Assembly: GCA_963847715.1 (NCBI GenBank)
Contig: CAWKAZ010000001.1
Location: 129,646 to 193,645 of the forward strand
DNA: 64,000 bases
Direction of reading: 5' to 3'
Source of the DNA: Acidiflorens sp963847715
GTDB taxonomy: Bacteria > Acidobacteriota > Terriglobia > Terriglobales > Acidobacteriaceae
Shown here: piece after piece, positions 10,512 through 19,196 of the stretch
Layout of the letters: each line of letters starts with the position of its first letter
How positions within the stretch are numbered: position 1 is the first letter of the stretch
Position numbers and translations under genes: made by a program
The notes under the pieces: generated by a model
Told to the model about the DNA's origin: nothing
What the model saw: the letters and a program-made list of their open reading frames with translations, nothing else
Databases searched by the model: none

Positions 10512-10560
10512 TCGATGTAGGTTTACTGAGAAGTGAGAACCGGGAACTGAGAACTCTTAG
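10512..10560. repeat. Degenerate TGAGAAC-type short repeat
   Basis: The der/dinG divergent spacer contains a TTTACTGAG core followed by several AACTGAGAAC-like units. The same core begins similar tracts at about 18077, 26918, 49097 and 56284. Confidence 0.6.
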
Positions 10561-10576
10561 CTATTATAGAGACTCC

Positions 10577-12631
10577 GTGGCCCCGTCACCCCATCCCGCG
10601 TCTTCTTCAGAGACCCGCGCAGCTGGATTCTCGCTCTACCAGTTCTTTTCGCCCGGCGGTCTGCTCTCGAAAACGCACCCCGCCTATGAGTTCCGACGTG
10701 GCCAGTTGCAGATGGCGCAATCCGTCGAAGAAGCGCTCGAAGAGAAACGTCACCTGATCGTCGAGGCTGGCACAGGCACCGGAAAAACGTTGGCCTATCT
10801 ACTGCCGGTGATCCGCTCTGGCAAGCGCGTCATCATTTCCACCGGCACCAAGAATCTGCAGGAGCAGCTTTTCTTCAAAGACGTTCCCGCGCTTGAGCAC
10901 GCCCTCTTCCCCGAAGGCGACCGCAAGCTCAGCGTCTGCTACATGAAGGGACGCAACAATTATCTGTGCCGCAAGAAGCTGATCGACCTCACCGACCAGC
11001 CCGTCCTCAGCGGACTCGAAGAAATCGAACACTACCGCGCCATCGCGGCCTGGGAAAAAACGACGCGCACCGGAGACCGCGCCGAACTCGCCGAGTTGCC
11101 CGAGGCGAGCGCGCTTTGGCACAAGCTCGATGCCCGCGCCGACACCTGTTTGGGCACGAAGTGTCAGGAATACGACCGCTGCTTCATCACCGAGATGCGC
11201 CGCCGCGCCGCCGAGAGCGACATCATCATCGTCAATCATCATCTCTTCTTCGCCGATCTTTCCATCAAACTCGAAGCCGAGGGTGCGCCCGACGCCGGAG
11301 TGCTTCCCGAATGCGGCGCCGTGATTTTCGACGAAGCACACGAACTGGAAGACATCGCTGGCAACTACTTCGGTATTTCCGTCAGCAACCTGCGCATGGA
11401 CGAGCTCACCCGCGACGTCGAGCACCTGCTGCAGCGCGAGAAACTCTACACGCCGCAGATGTCAGGAGCGATCCAATCCGTGCGCGAGCGCTCGCAGCTG
11501 TTCTTCTCGCTGCTACCGGCGCAGGAAGGCCGCTTCGCTTTCGATTCTCGCCGCGAGTTTCTCGAAGAGAATGGCGAAGAGTTCATCTCGCTCAATCAAT
11601 CTTTGAGCCGATTGGGTGCAGAACTTGAGCAAATTCCGCAGAAACCGGAAGACGTATTTTCGCTCGTCCGCCGTGCGCAGCAAGTGCAGGTGCAACTCCG
11701 CTTCGTAATGGAGAACGAAGACCCGAACACCGTCTTCTGGATCGAGCGTCGCGGCTTCCGTGGCGCTCCCGGCGGTCGCCGGAAATCGTCTGACGACAAA
11801 CAATCAGGTGGCCGCACCAACGTGTTCTTGCAGGCTACTCCGATCGAAGTCGGACAGATCCTCCGTGAATGCCTGTGGTCGAAGCTTGAAACATCCGTCC
11901 TGACCTCAGCCACGCTCGCCGTCGGCGGCAGCTTTGACTACATCCGCCAGCGTCTCGGACTCGACCACGCTCGCGAGCTTATCGTGCCTTCGCACTTCGA
12001 CTACGAAAGCCAGGCGATCCTTTACGTTCCACCCGATCTGCCCGATCCGCGTACTCCGCAGTTTATTGGAGGGGCCACCGATCGCGTACGCCGCCTGCTC
12101 GAAATCACTCGCGGCCGCGCCTTTGTCCTCTTCACCAGCTACGCGCAGATGAATGAAATCTACGAGCGCCTGCTCGGCCTGCTTGAATATCCCATGCTGA
12201 AGCAGGGAGATGCCCCAAAATCAGCGCTGCTCGAGGAATTTCGCCTCACGCCGAACGCCGTGCTATTCGGGACAAGTTCGTTCTGGCAGGGCGTGGACGT
12301 TCAGGGCGAGCAACTGAGTTGCGTGATCATCGATCGCCTGCCATTTGCTGTGCCGAGCGATCCGGTGGTCGCGGCGCGTGTCAAAGCAATCGACGCCGGA
12401 GGAGGCAACGCATTTTTTGAGTACCAGGTGCCAAGCGCAGTCATCACCCTGAAGCAAGGCTTCGGACGTCTGATCCGCTCGCTGCACGATCGCGGATTAC
12501 TAGCCCTGCTCGACAATAGAATTTTGAAGAAGCAATACGGAAGGGTATTTATCGAGAGTCTGCCGCGCTATAGCCGGACGACAGATTTGCGGAAAGTAGA
12601 AGAGTTTTTCGGGGCGGATGTTGAACAGTAG
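10577..12631 (+). CDS. dinG: DinG/XPD-family ATP-dependent DNA helicase
   Basis: 684 residues beginning with GTG. Walker A EAGTGTGKT near residue 62 and DEAH box FDEAHELED near residue 253 define a superfamily 2 helicase. Between them lie four cysteines (NYLC, DTCLGTKC and YDRC) with the spacing of the XPD/DinG iron-sulfur cluster. The C-terminal half has the QGVDVQGEQ and GFGRLIRS motifs VI region. DinG-type helicases unwind forked DNA and R-loops 5' to 3'. Length fits the YoaA/DinG class without an exonuclease domain. It is divergent from der and converges on rplI. Confidence 0.9.
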   Translation: MAPSPHPASSSETRAAGFSLYQFFSPGGLLSKTHPAYEFRRGQLQMAQSVEEALEEKRHLIVEAGTGTGKTLAYLLPVIRSGKRVIISTGTKNLQEQLFFKDVPALEHALFPEGDRKLSVCYMKGRNNYLCRKKLIDLTDQPVLSGLEEIEHYRAIAAWEKTTRTGDRAELAELPEASALWHKLDARADTCLGTKCQEYDRCFITEMRRRAAESDIIIVNHHLFFADLSIKLEAEGAPDAGVLPECGAVIFDEAHELEDIAGNYFGISVSNLRMDELTRDVEHLLQREKLYTPQMSGAIQSVRERSQLFFSLLPAQEGRFAFDSRREFLEENGEEFISLNQSLSRLGAELEQIPQKPEDVFSLVRRAQQVQVQLRFVMENEDPNTVFWIERRGFRGAPGGRRKSSDDKQSGGRTNVFLQATPIEVGQILRECLWSKLETSVLTSATLAVGGSFDYIRQRLGLDHARELIVPSHFDYESQAILYVPPDLPDPRTPQFIGGATDRVRRLLEITRGRAFVLFTSYAQMNEIYERLLGLLEYPMLKQGDAPKSALLEEFRLTPNAVLFGTSSFWQGVDVQGEQLSCVIIDRLPFAVPSDPVVAARVKAIDAGGGNAFFEYQVPSAVITLKQGFGRLIRSLHDRGLLALLDNRILKKQYGRVFIESLPRYSRTTDLRKVEEFFGADVEQ

Positions 12632-12659
12632 GAGTGGTGGAGCTTTACCCCACCACTCC
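12631..12659. terminator. Hairpin between convergent dinG and rplI
   Basis: A perfect 10-bp inverted repeat, GGAGTGGTGG at 12631-12640 and its complement at 12650-12659, with a 9-base loop. It sits exactly at the dinG stop and 13 bases past rplI. There is no clear U tract, so it may act as a transcript end or RNA stabiliser in both directions. Confidence 0.55.
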
Positions 12660-12672
12660 ACCAATCCGAGAA

Positions 12673-13131
12673 CTACTCTGCCGCCGCCGCTTCCTTATCG
12701 ACGACCACCTTCAAGTGTGTGGTCACGTCCTTATGCAGCTTGATCGGGACGATGAACTCGCCAATCGTCTTGAGCGACTCGTGCAGTTGAATCTTCCGGC
12801 GATCGATGTGGAAACTCTTCTTCTCGAGCGCTTCGGCAATGTCGCCAGCCGTGACCGATCCAAACAGCTGATCGCCCTCGCCTGACTTGCGCAGGAACTT
12901 CACTTCGAGCCCGTCAAACTGCTTCGACAGCGCTTCCGCTTCCGTTTTCTCTTTGGCGGAACGGCGAACCGCGGCTGCCTTCATCTGCTCGATTACGGTC
13001 TTATTGGCGATGGTAGCCTCAATCGCCAGCTTCTTGGGCAGAAGAAAATTCCGCCCGTATCCTTCGGCGACCTTCACCACTTCGCCGCGATTACCCAGCT
13101 TCGGCACATCTTCTTTCAGAATGACTTCCAT
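12673..13131 (-). CDS. rplI: 50S ribosomal protein L9
   Basis: 152 residues. The N-terminal L9 signature (VILKEDVPKLG, then VKVAEGYGRNFLLPKKLA) is followed by the long connecting helix and the C-terminal domain. L9 binds 23S rRNA domain V. It is the last gene of the leftward rpsF-rpsR-rplI block. Length is as expected. Confidence 0.97.
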   Translation of the reverse strand: MEVILKEDVPKLGNRGEVVKVAEGYGRNFLLPKKLAIEATIANKTVIEQMKAAAVRRSAKEKTEAEALSKQFDGLEVKFLRKSGEGDQLFGSVTAGDIAEALEKKSFHIDRRKIQLHESLKTIGEFIVPIKLHKDVTTHLKVVVDKEAAAAE

Positions 13132-13134
13132 TGA

Positions 13135-13221
13135 TAGCTCCTAGCTCCTGGCTGTTAGCTTCTAGCCAACCAAGACTTCCGCCTTTTTTGCTAGGGCTGG
13201 AAGCCAGGAGCTAGAAGCAGC
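13135..13221. repeat. Inverted-repeat hairpin built of AGCTCCT-like units
   Basis: Tandem TAGCTCC/TAGCTTC units form one arm; a 12-bp perfect pairing joins 13142-13153 with 13202-13213. Lies between rpsR and rplI. One of a series of intergenic hairpins whose arms are short degenerate repeats. Confidence 0.7.
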
Positions 13222-13224
13222 TCT

Positions 13225-13575
13225 CTACTGCGCGCGTCCGGCGAACGGCAGCAATGCAATATTGCGTGCCTGCTTGATCGCTCTCGACAGACGGCGCTGG
13301 TGACGCGTGCACACGCCGGTGAGGCGCCGAGGAGTGATCTTGCCGCTCTCCGCCACGAACTGCGCCAACAGACGCACATCTTTGTAATTGACCGCTTCGA
13401 TCTTCTCGGTGCAGAACTTGCACACTTTCTTGCGCCGGAAGAACTTGCGGCCGCCTTCGCGGGGACCACCGGGGCCTCCGGGACGCGGGCCGCGAGGACC
13501 GCCACGATCCGGTCGATCGCCGCCGCCGTGTTGCGGACGGCTTTCGCCGCTTGGTGCTTTCGTTTCTTCTGCCAT
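13225..13575 (-). CDS. rpsR: 30S ribosomal protein S18
   Basis: 116 residues. The conserved core starts at about residue 43 (RRKKVCKFC) and carries the CxxC plus a later cysteine in GVCTRHQR, so it is the zinc-type S18. It is preceded by a 40-residue Gly/Pro/Arg-rich extension that most S18 proteins lack; such extensions are seen in acidobacteria and other phyla. S18 binds S6 in the 30S platform, and rpsF is the upstream neighbour. Confidence 0.96.
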   Translation of the reverse strand: MAEETKAPSGESRPQHGGGDRPDRGGPRGPRPGGPGGPREGGRKFFRRKKVCKFCTEKIEAVNYKDVRLLAQFVAESGKITPRRLTGVCTRHQRRLSRAIKQARNIALLPFAGRAQ

Positions 13576-13677
13576 AGTGCTCCTTCTCAGATTTCGCTTG
13601 TGTGGTAGCAGGGCTCTGCCCCGCGTTTGCCAACGGTCGTAACGCTACAAAACCGCGCCAACCAAGACCTGCACCAA

Positions 13678-14103
13678 TTAAACCGGTGCCGACGCCGGTG
13701 CCTCGGGTGCGGCTTCTGGCGCTGCCGGGGTTACCGGAGCCGCCACCGCAACCGGCTGGGCGCTGACCTTCTTCTTCGCATCGCGAAGCTTCTTGACCTT
13801 GTCCAGCCGTTTCAGTTCTTCGTCCGTTCGCACGGTCAGGAACTTGATCACTGGTTCCGTCACGCGCAAGCGGCGTTCGACTTCGTGAACGACAGCTCCA
13901 GTGGCGTCAATCATCATCAGCACAAAGATGCCGTCATTGAACTTGCCAACTCTGTATGCGAGACGGCGCTTTCCCCAAATCTCGCTCTTGGCCGTTCCGC
14001 CTGCCGACGTCACTGAGGACTCGAGCGTGGAAATCAGCTTGTTCAGATCCTCATCCACCATGTCAGGCCGGACGATGAACATCAATTCATAGTTACGATT
14101 CAT
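13678..14103 (-). CDS. rpsF: 30S ribosomal protein S6
   Basis: 141 residues. Starts MNRNYELMFIV, with the S6 core through WGKRRLAY and the FNDGIFVLM strand, and an Ala/Pro-rich tail of about 35 residues that extends beyond the usual 95-100 residue core. Forms the S6:S18 heterodimer. First gene of the rpsF-rpsR-rplI set. Confidence 0.96.
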   Translation of the reverse strand: MNRNYELMFIVRPDMVDEDLNKLISTLESSVTSAGGTAKSEIWGKRRLAYRVGKFNDGIFVLMMIDATGAVVHEVERRLRVTEPVIKFLTVRTDEELKRLDKVKKLRDAKKKVSAQPVAVAAPVTPAAPEAAPEAPASAPV

Positions 14104-14129
14104 TCGTTATCTCCAAAATCTAAGTACCG

Positions 14130-14214
14130 TCGCTGGTCGTCAGTCGTTAGTCGCTCGGCGACTCGTCGCAACCTGCCAGCGTTTTGCCAACGCCCAACGA
14201 CAATCGACCATCAC
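14130..14214. repeat. Degenerate GTCGTTAGTCGCT-type repeat spacer
   Basis: The pth-rpsF spacer is filled with GTCGT/GTCGCT units on one side and CAACGAC-type units on the other, giving an imperfect long hairpin. Same repeat style as at 22602 and 23893. Confidence 0.55.
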
Positions 14215-14796
14215 TCACTCTGCAGCGTCATTCTTGCGATTGAACCGGTTCATTGCCGCCGCCGGTCCGTCTTTCAAAATCATCTCGACTGCTTGCGCTC
14301 CCAGATCGATCAACTCGTCGACCACTTTTTCCTGCGCCTTGCGAAACGGAGCCAGCAGATACGACGCGCCGTCCTCCACTTTTCGTTCTGGCGAAACTCC
14401 CAGCCGGATCCGCAAGAACTCGTCGGTCCCCAGCGCACCCAGGATCGACTCCATCCCGTTGTGTCCCGCCGTCCCACCCCGCTGCCTTATTCGCATCGTG
14501 CCAAACGGCAGATCGAGTTCGTCGTAAATCACAATCAGATCGCGTGTTACATCGACCTGATGTTCCGCCACCAGTTCGCGCACCGAAAGCCCACTCAGGT
14601 TCATGTAGGTTTCCGGCTTGGCGAGGACCACTGGCTCCCCGGCAACCGTCCCTCGCGCTGTCAATGCCCGGCACTGCCGGTTCCTGACTTCGATCCCGAG
14701 GCCGTTGGCGATCCGATCAATCGTCAGGAACCCGAGATTGTGCGGCGTGAACTGGTACTCGATTCCGGGGTTGCCTAAACCGATGATCAGTTTCAC
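14215..14796 (-). CDS. pth: Peptidyl-tRNA hydrolase
   Basis: 193 residues. GLGNPGIEYQFTPHNLGF at residues 6-23 contains the conserved Asn and catalytic His; KPETYMNLSG and the DELDLPFG and GGTAGHNG blocks follow. Pth frees tRNA from prematurely dropped peptidyl-tRNAs. It follows rplY/ctc as in many bacteria. Length is typical. Confidence 0.97.
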   Translation of the reverse strand: MKLIIGLGNPGIEYQFTPHNLGFLTIDRIANGLGIEVRNRQCRALTARGTVAGEPVVLAKPETYMNLSGLSVRELVAEHQVDVTRDLIVIYDELDLPFGTMRIRQRGGTAGHNGMESILGALGTDEFLRIRLGVSPERKVEDGASYLLAPFRKAQEKVVDELIDLGAQAVEMILKDGPAAAMNRFNRKNDAAE

Positions 14797-14810
14797 GCAG
14801 ATTCGCTCTT

Positions 14811-14890
14811 CGCTTTTCGCTGTTCGTCGTTCGCTGTTCCGCTAAGCCATTAGTATTCTCGCGCGAAAAGCGAACAGCGAACGACGTGTT
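14811..14890. repeat. Perfect 15-bp hairpin from TTCGCTG-like units
   Basis: The arm at 14825-14839 (CGTCGTTCGCTGTTC) pairs perfectly with 14872-14886; the flanks repeat the same CGCTTTTCGCTGTTCG words. Lies between rplY and pth on the leftward transcript. Confidence 0.75.
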
Positions 14891-14901
14891 CCCGCCAAAA
14901 G

Positions 14902-15645
14902 CTATTTCTTTTCCTTCTTCTCAGACTTTTCGGCCTTCTCCGGCTTTGCCTTACCCTTGGCATCGCCCTCGGCTTCGCCCTCACCCTCGACTTCCTGCTT
15001 ACCCTTCTTGATAACTTCGGGCTCAGCCGGAGTGGCTGCCGCATCCGCCACTGCTTCCGGTGCCGCGACCACTTCTTCCTTCACCGTGGTGATGTGCGCG
15101 ATCATCTGATTCTCATCGGTCAGGAACTTCAGCTTCGGGTCGTGCGGCAAGTCCTTTACGCGCACTTCGATCCCGAATACCAGGTGACTGATATCGACTT
15201 CAATATTCTTCGGAATATCGGCTGGCAGACACTCAATCTCGATCTCACGCAGAAGTTGCTCGAGAATGCCGCCTTCGGTCTTCACACCCGCGGCCTCGCC
15301 CTTCAGCACAACCGGGACCGTGACAGTCAGCTTCTTGTCCATGGCGATGCGCTTTAGGTCGACGTGCAGCAGCGTGCCCTTGATGGGCTCGAACTGCCAG
15401 TCGACGATCATGGCCTTCACTTTATTGGTGTCGAGCGCGAGATCAAAAATCGTGTTGTGTCCGCTCTCCGATTTCAGAATGCGCAAAACCTGCCGCGGAT
15501 CGACCGCGACTGCTGCCGCATCTTTGCCCGCGCCATAGACCACCGCGGGAATCTTTCCGCTGACGCGCACGCGCCGAGCGGCGTTCTTGGTGCCTGGTTC
15601 GCGCTTCTGCGCTTCCAAAATGCTGATATCCGTTGCTGTAGCCAT
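14902..15645 (-). CDS. rplY: 50S ribosomal protein L25 / general stress protein Ctc
   Basis: 247 residues, the long Ctc form. The N-terminal 5S-binding domain has ARRVRVSGKIPAVVYGAG near residue 22; the second domain carries the LPADIPKNIEVDIS block. A final tail of about 55 residues is a mix of Lys and Glu runs ending KSEKKEKK. Ctc binds 5S rRNA. The gene order prs-ctc-pth is common across bacteria. Confidence 0.96.
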   Translation of the reverse strand: MATATDISILEAQKREPGTKNAARRVRVSGKIPAVVYGAGKDAAAVAVDPRQVLRILKSESGHNTIFDLALDTNKVKAMIVDWQFEPIKGTLLHVDLKRIAMDKKLTVTVPVVLKGEAAGVKTEGGILEQLLREIEIECLPADIPKNIEVDISHLVFGIEVRVKDLPHDPKLKFLTDENQMIAHITTVKEEVVAAPEAVADAAATPAEPEVIKKGKQEVEGEGEAEGDAKGKAKPEKAEKSEKKEKK

Positions 15646-15661
15646 AATCCTGTTTCCGTCC

Positions 15662-15722
15662 TTCTTTAAATCGTCGTTTGTCGTTTGTCGCTAGTCGTTG
15701 GCAAAACTTCTCAGTGCTGACG
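15662..15722. repeat. GTCGTTTGTCG-type repeat tract
   Basis: The prs-rplY spacer carries four GTCGTTT/GTCGCTA-like 7-mers in a row and a short opposing CAGTGCTGACGAC segment. Weak hairpin only. Confidence 0.5.
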
Positions 15723-15729
15723 ACCTTCT

Positions 15730-16779
15730 CTAAATAAACAAATTGCTGACTGACGTTTCTTCGTGAATCGACTGAATCGCCCGCCCAATCAGCCCTGCAA
15801 TCGTACGTACCTTGATCTTCGAGAGCTGCTGCGCTTCGGCGCTCAGCGGGATCGTGTTCGTCACTACCACCTCGGTGATCGGAGAGTTCCTCAGATTTTC
15901 CACCGCTGGCCCCGACAGCACCGGATGCGAACAGCACGCGTACACCGTCTTCGCTCCATTTGCCACCAGCGCCTCGGCGACTTTCACCAGCGTTCCCGCC
16001 GTGTCGATCAGATCGTCGATGATCAGACACGTGCGGCCCTCGACATCGCCGATCACGTTCATCACTTCTGCGACGTTCACTTCGACTCGGCGTTTATCGA
16101 CGATCGCCAGAGCCGCGTCCATCTTCTTCGCGAAGAAGCGCGCCCGCTCCACGCCGCCTGCGTCCGGCGAAACCACGGTCAAATCCGGCAGATTCAGCTT
16201 TTTGAAGTAATCCACCAGTACCGGCGAAGCAAACAAGTGATCCACCGGGATATTGAAAAATCCTTGCAGTTGCGGCGCGTGCAAATCCACTACCAGCGCC
16301 CGATCGGCTCCAGCTGTGGTCAACAGATCCGCCACCAGCTTCGACGAAATCGGTACCCGCGGCTTGTCTTTGCGATCCTGCCGCGCATAGCCGTAATACG
16401 GAATCACCGCCGTAATCCGCCGCGCCGACGCCCGCTTCAGCGCGTCGATCATCAGCAGCAGTTCCATCAGGTGCATGTCCACCGGCTGGCAAGTGGGCTG
16501 CATCACGAAAACATCAGCGCCGCGTACGTTCTCCTGTATCTGCACATACGCTTCGCCGTCTTTGAAGCGCGTCACCAGCGCCTGCCCGCGCGTCAGTCCC
16601 AGAAATGCGCAGACTTCATCGCAGAGCGCCTCGTTGGCAGTTCCGCAGAAAACTTTGAACCTGTCGTCGACTCGAGCTCGTTGCGGCTTGCGTTCTGTCT
16701 TTTCGTCGGTCGTCGGCTTTTTTTCCGCGGTCGTCTTTTCGGCAGTCGTTTTCTCGGCAGTCGTTGCGACGGTGGCCAT
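15730..16779 (-). CDS. prs: Ribose-phosphate pyrophosphokinase (PRPP synthetase)
   Basis: 349 residues. The core begins near residue 38 (DRFKVFCGTAN) and shows the ATP/metal region DLHAPQLQGFF and the PRPP loop CLIIDDLIDTAGTL. PRPP feeds purine, pyrimidine, His and Trp synthesis. An unusual Lys/Thr/Glu-rich extension of about 35 residues with three TTAEK copies precedes the core; no internal start codon sits at the normal position, so the extension appears real. The tRNA-Gln gene lies just upstream. Confidence 0.96.
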   Translation of the reverse strand: MATVATTAEKTTAEKTTAEKKPTTDEKTERKPQRARVDDRFKVFCGTANEALCDEVCAFLGLTRGQALVTRFKDGEAYVQIQENVRGADVFVMQPTCQPVDMHLMELLLMIDALKRASARRITAVIPYYGYARQDRKDKPRVPISSKLVADLLTTAGADRALVVDLHAPQLQGFFNIPVDHLFASPVLVDYFKKLNLPDLTVVSPDAGGVERARFFAKKMDAALAIVDKRRVEVNVAEVMNVIGDVEGRTCLIIDDLIDTAGTLVKVAEALVANGAKTVYACCSHPVLSGPAVENLRNSPITEVVVTNTIPLSAEAQQLSKIKVRTIAGLIGRAIQSIHEETSVSNLFI

Positions 16780-16785
16780 AGTTTG

Positions 16786-16853
16786 AGTTCTCAGTTCTCA
16801 GTTCCCGGTTCTCAGTTGTGGGACTCCAGGTTCTCGACTGAGAACTGAGAACT
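16786..16853. repeat. Perfect 16-bp hairpin from AGTTCTC units
   Basis: 16786-16801 (AGTTCTCAGTTCTCAG) pairs perfectly with 16838-16853. Further AACTGAGAACT units extend to 16868. It sits between tRNA-Gln and prs and could mark processing or termination of the tRNA transcript. Confidence 0.75.
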
Positions 16854-16874
16854 GGCAACTGAGAACTGTATTTC

Positions 16875-16948
16875 TGGCTGGGCCGCTAGGATTCGAACCT
16901 AGACAAAGTGCTCCAAAGGCACTTGACCTACCATTAGTCGACGGCCCA
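16875..16948 (-). tRNA. tRNA-Gln (anticodon UUG)
   Basis: A 74-base cloverleaf read leftward. Acceptor strands TGGGCCG and CGGCCCA pair, with discriminator G and encoded CCA. The anticodon stem AGTGC/GCACT encloses loop CTTTGGA, giving anticodon TTG. The T arm is CTAGG-TTCGAAT-CCTAG. The weak U1-A72 pair is the known identity feature of bacterial tRNA-Gln. Confidence 0.95.
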
Positions 16949-16961
16949 GTGAAGCGATCAT

Positions 16962-17028
16962 AGGTTTCAAGTTGCCAAGTTTCAAGATCGTTTACCTTGA
17001 AACTCTGAAACTTTGAAACTTTGAAACC
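16962..17028. repeat. TTTCAAG-type repeat hairpin
   Basis: GGTTTCAAGTTGCCAAGTTTCAAG faces an 8-base-period tract of GAAACTTT/GAAACTCT units ending GAAACC (16999-17028). The same words, unpaired, recur at 39513-39548. Lies between ispE and tRNA-Gln. Confidence 0.65.
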
Positions 17029-18008
17029 TGCCTCCGCGTCAACGTCCGCGTCGCCACCGCCCTCAGCCCCCGCTTTCGCAGACGGCTCGCCGCTTTCGCA
17101 GCCTCGGCTGGCGACCGAAACAGCCCGTACACGGTCGACCCTGAACCGGAGAGCGAAGCATAACGCGCACCGGCGCGCTCCAACTCACCTTTGATGTCAC
17201 GCAATTCGGGATACTTAGGAAAAACGACTTTCTCGAAGTCGTTTTCAATCCCGGTACGGACTAGGTCGGAAAGCAATTTTCCGGCCCGGCTCCCGCCTTT
17301 TGCGGAAGCACCGGTGTTGGGGTAACCATTCAGCCACGCCGAAAGCACGCAGCCAACCTCAAACAGTCTATCGGAGCCGACATGCTGCGTCAATTGGTCC
17401 CGCGTGGGGACAGCCGAGCGCAGCTCGGCCCCTTTGTCCCGTTCCACCTGAGCGTCCCAATCAGCAAAAGCGGTTGGCGTCGACACTCCCAGTTCCGGAG
17501 TTACCACGACCATCGCCACCGAGGGCAAATCCGCCAGCGGATAAACTTCCTCCCCACGCCCTACTCCCAGCACCGTGCCTCCCACCACAAACAGCGCCAG
17601 ATCCGAACCCACCTCAGCCGCAATGCGCAATCGGTCCGGGCCGCTCAGCGACTTCTTCAGCGCCCGCTCCAGCGCAAACATGGTCGCGACCGCATTCGAT
17701 GAAGCTGCGCCCATTCCGCCCTGCACCGGCAGCCTCTTCTCGATCTCAATGGAGACTCGGCCTGAAGCACCAAGCGCCGACATGACGCGCTCAGCCATGC
17801 GCCAGCAGGTATTCGAGGAATCCAGCGGAACCCGTGGATCCTTGCAAAGAATCTCAATTCCGCGACCCTTCCCGACCGTCAAACGAATAACGTCGTGCAA
17901 AGCAATCGTCTGATACACCGTGCGTAGAGAGTGAAATCCGTCCGCCCGCGAAGCGCCGATATAAAGCCCGAGATTGATCTTCGCAAACGAACGAACCGCG
18001 ACTGTCAT
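16992..18008 (-). CDS. ispE: 4-diphosphocytidyl-2-C-methyl-D-erythritol kinase IspE
   Basis: 338 residues of the GHMP kinase family; step four of the MEP isoprenoid pathway. The N-terminal SFAKINLGLYI and DGFHSL motifs, the ATP loop QGGMGAASSNAVA near residue 95-110, and the GSGSTVYGLF motif near the C-terminus identify IspE. It begins a leftward set with tRNA-Gln and prs. The stop region lies in an AAACTTTG-type repeat, so the last residues (QVSKFQSF) come from repeat sequence. Confidence 0.94.
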   Translation of the reverse strand: MTVAVRSFAKINLGLYIGASRADGFHSLRTVYQTIALHDVIRLTVGKGRGIEILCKDPRVPLDSSNTCWRMAERVMSALGASGRVSIEIEKRLPVQGGMGAASSNAVATMFALERALKKSLSGPDRLRIAAEVGSDLALFVVGGTVLGVGRGEEVYPLADLPSVAMVVVTPELGVSTPTAFADWDAQVERDKGAELRSAVPTRDQLTQHVGSDRLFEVGCVLSAWLNGYPNTGASAKGGSRAGKLLSDLVRTGIENDFEKVVFPKYPELRDIKGELERAGARYASLSGSGSTVYGLFRSPAEAAKAASRLRKRGLRAVATRTLTRRQVSKFQSFRVSR

Positions 18009-18119
18009 ATGTAAGAGAATCGAGGAAGGGGAATTGTAAGCGATTTGGGCGACGGCATTCGATAATCTCCCCAGGTTTTACTGAGAACTGAGAACCCGCC
18101 ATACGGTAAACTTTCCCCA

Positions 18120-19094
18120 ATGCCCACCCTCACCTACCTCGAAGCCATCCGCCAGGGAATCTGGGAGGAGATGGAGCGCGATCCTACCGTCTTCTGTCTC
18201 GGTGAGGACATTGGCATTTACGGCGGTGCGTTCAAAGTCACCGACGGTTTCATCGACCGCTTCGGCGCCGAGCGTGTGATTGACACTCCGATCGCGGAAT
18301 CAGCAATTGTTGGCGCGGCGTTTGGCGCTTCGCTTACCGGATTGCGTCCGGTCGCAGAGTTTCAGTTCATGGACTTCATCGGCTGTGCCTTCAATCAAAT
18401 CGTCAACATGGCCGCGAAGTCGCATTATCGCTGGGGAGCGCCCGCTCCGATCGTGATTCGCGGACCGAGCGGAGGCAATGTTCACGGCGGTCCGTTCCAT
18501 TCACAAAATCCGGAGACGTGGTTCGTGCACGCGCCCGGACTGAAAGTTGTTTGCCCCGCAACCGCGTATGACGCGAAGGGATTGATGAAGGCTGCGATCC
18601 GCGACAACAATCCAGTCATTTTCTTCGAGCACAAATATCTATACCGCCGGATTAAGGGAGAAGTTCCCGAAGGCGATTACATCGTCCCGCTCGGAAAAGC
18701 GAGAGTCACGCGCGAAGGGCATCATCTCAGCGTCATCACCTATGCCGCGATGCTTTACACGGCACTCGAAGCCGCGGAGGTTCTGAGTAAAGAAAGCATC
18801 GAGCTCGAAGTGCTTGATTTGCGCACCGTGTCGCCGCTCGATCGCGAAGCGATTGCCGCCACCGTGAAGAAGACTAACAAGGTCATTATCCTCCACGAGC
18901 ACGCGCGCACGGGAGGACTCGCCGGAGAAATTTCCGCCATCATCAACGAAGAAGCCTTCGACGATCTCGATGGACCGATCGTCCGCCTGACTTCGCTCGA
19001 TACGCCAGTTCCGTTCTCTCCGCCGCAGGAAGAATTCTTTCTGCCTAAAGTTTCAGACCTGGTCCGTGAAGCACGCCGATTGCACGCCTACTAA
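18120..19094 (+). CDS. Pyruvate/2-oxoacid dehydrogenase E1 component beta subunit
   Basis: 324 residues. Transketolase-like pyrimidine-binding domain with LGEDIGIYGGAF near residue 27, FMDFIGCAFNQI, and WGAPAPIVIRGPSGG, then the C-terminal domain with DLRTVSPLD and HEHARTGGLAGEI. The beta subunit pairs with an alpha subunit that binds TPP. No alpha subunit or E2 gene is next to it: the upstream neighbour is divergent ispE and the downstream gene is a cytochrome. Substrate (pyruvate versus branched-chain) cannot be fixed from sequence. Confidence 0.9.
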   Translation: MPTLTYLEAIRQGIWEEMERDPTVFCLGEDIGIYGGAFKVTDGFIDRFGAERVIDTPIAESAIVGAAFGASLTGLRPVAEFQFMDFIGCAFNQIVNMAAKSHYRWGAPAPIVIRGPSGGNVHGGPFHSQNPETWFVHAPGLKVVCPATAYDAKGLMKAAIRDNNPVIFFEHKYLYRRIKGEVPEGDYIVPLGKARVTREGHHLSVITYAAMLYTALEAAEVLSKESIELEVLDLRTVSPLDREAIAATVKKTNKVIILHEHARTGGLAGEISAIINEEAFDDLDGPIVRLTSLDTPVPFSPPQEEFFLPKVSDLVREARRLHAY

Positions 19095-19196
19095 GCTCGA
19101 CAGCTCCGGGCGTACTTCTCAGCTCTCGCCAGCCGGATGATCCTGTTGTATATAGGAAGTAGCGGTCCTGATTTTCGGACTGTGTGAGGATCTGCG

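Noticed and set aside
15763..16848. 361-codon rightward frame opposite prs
   Set aside because: Composition is Arg/His-rich, as expected from the complement of a GC-rich gene, and it also covers repeat sequence; prs is secure on the other strand.
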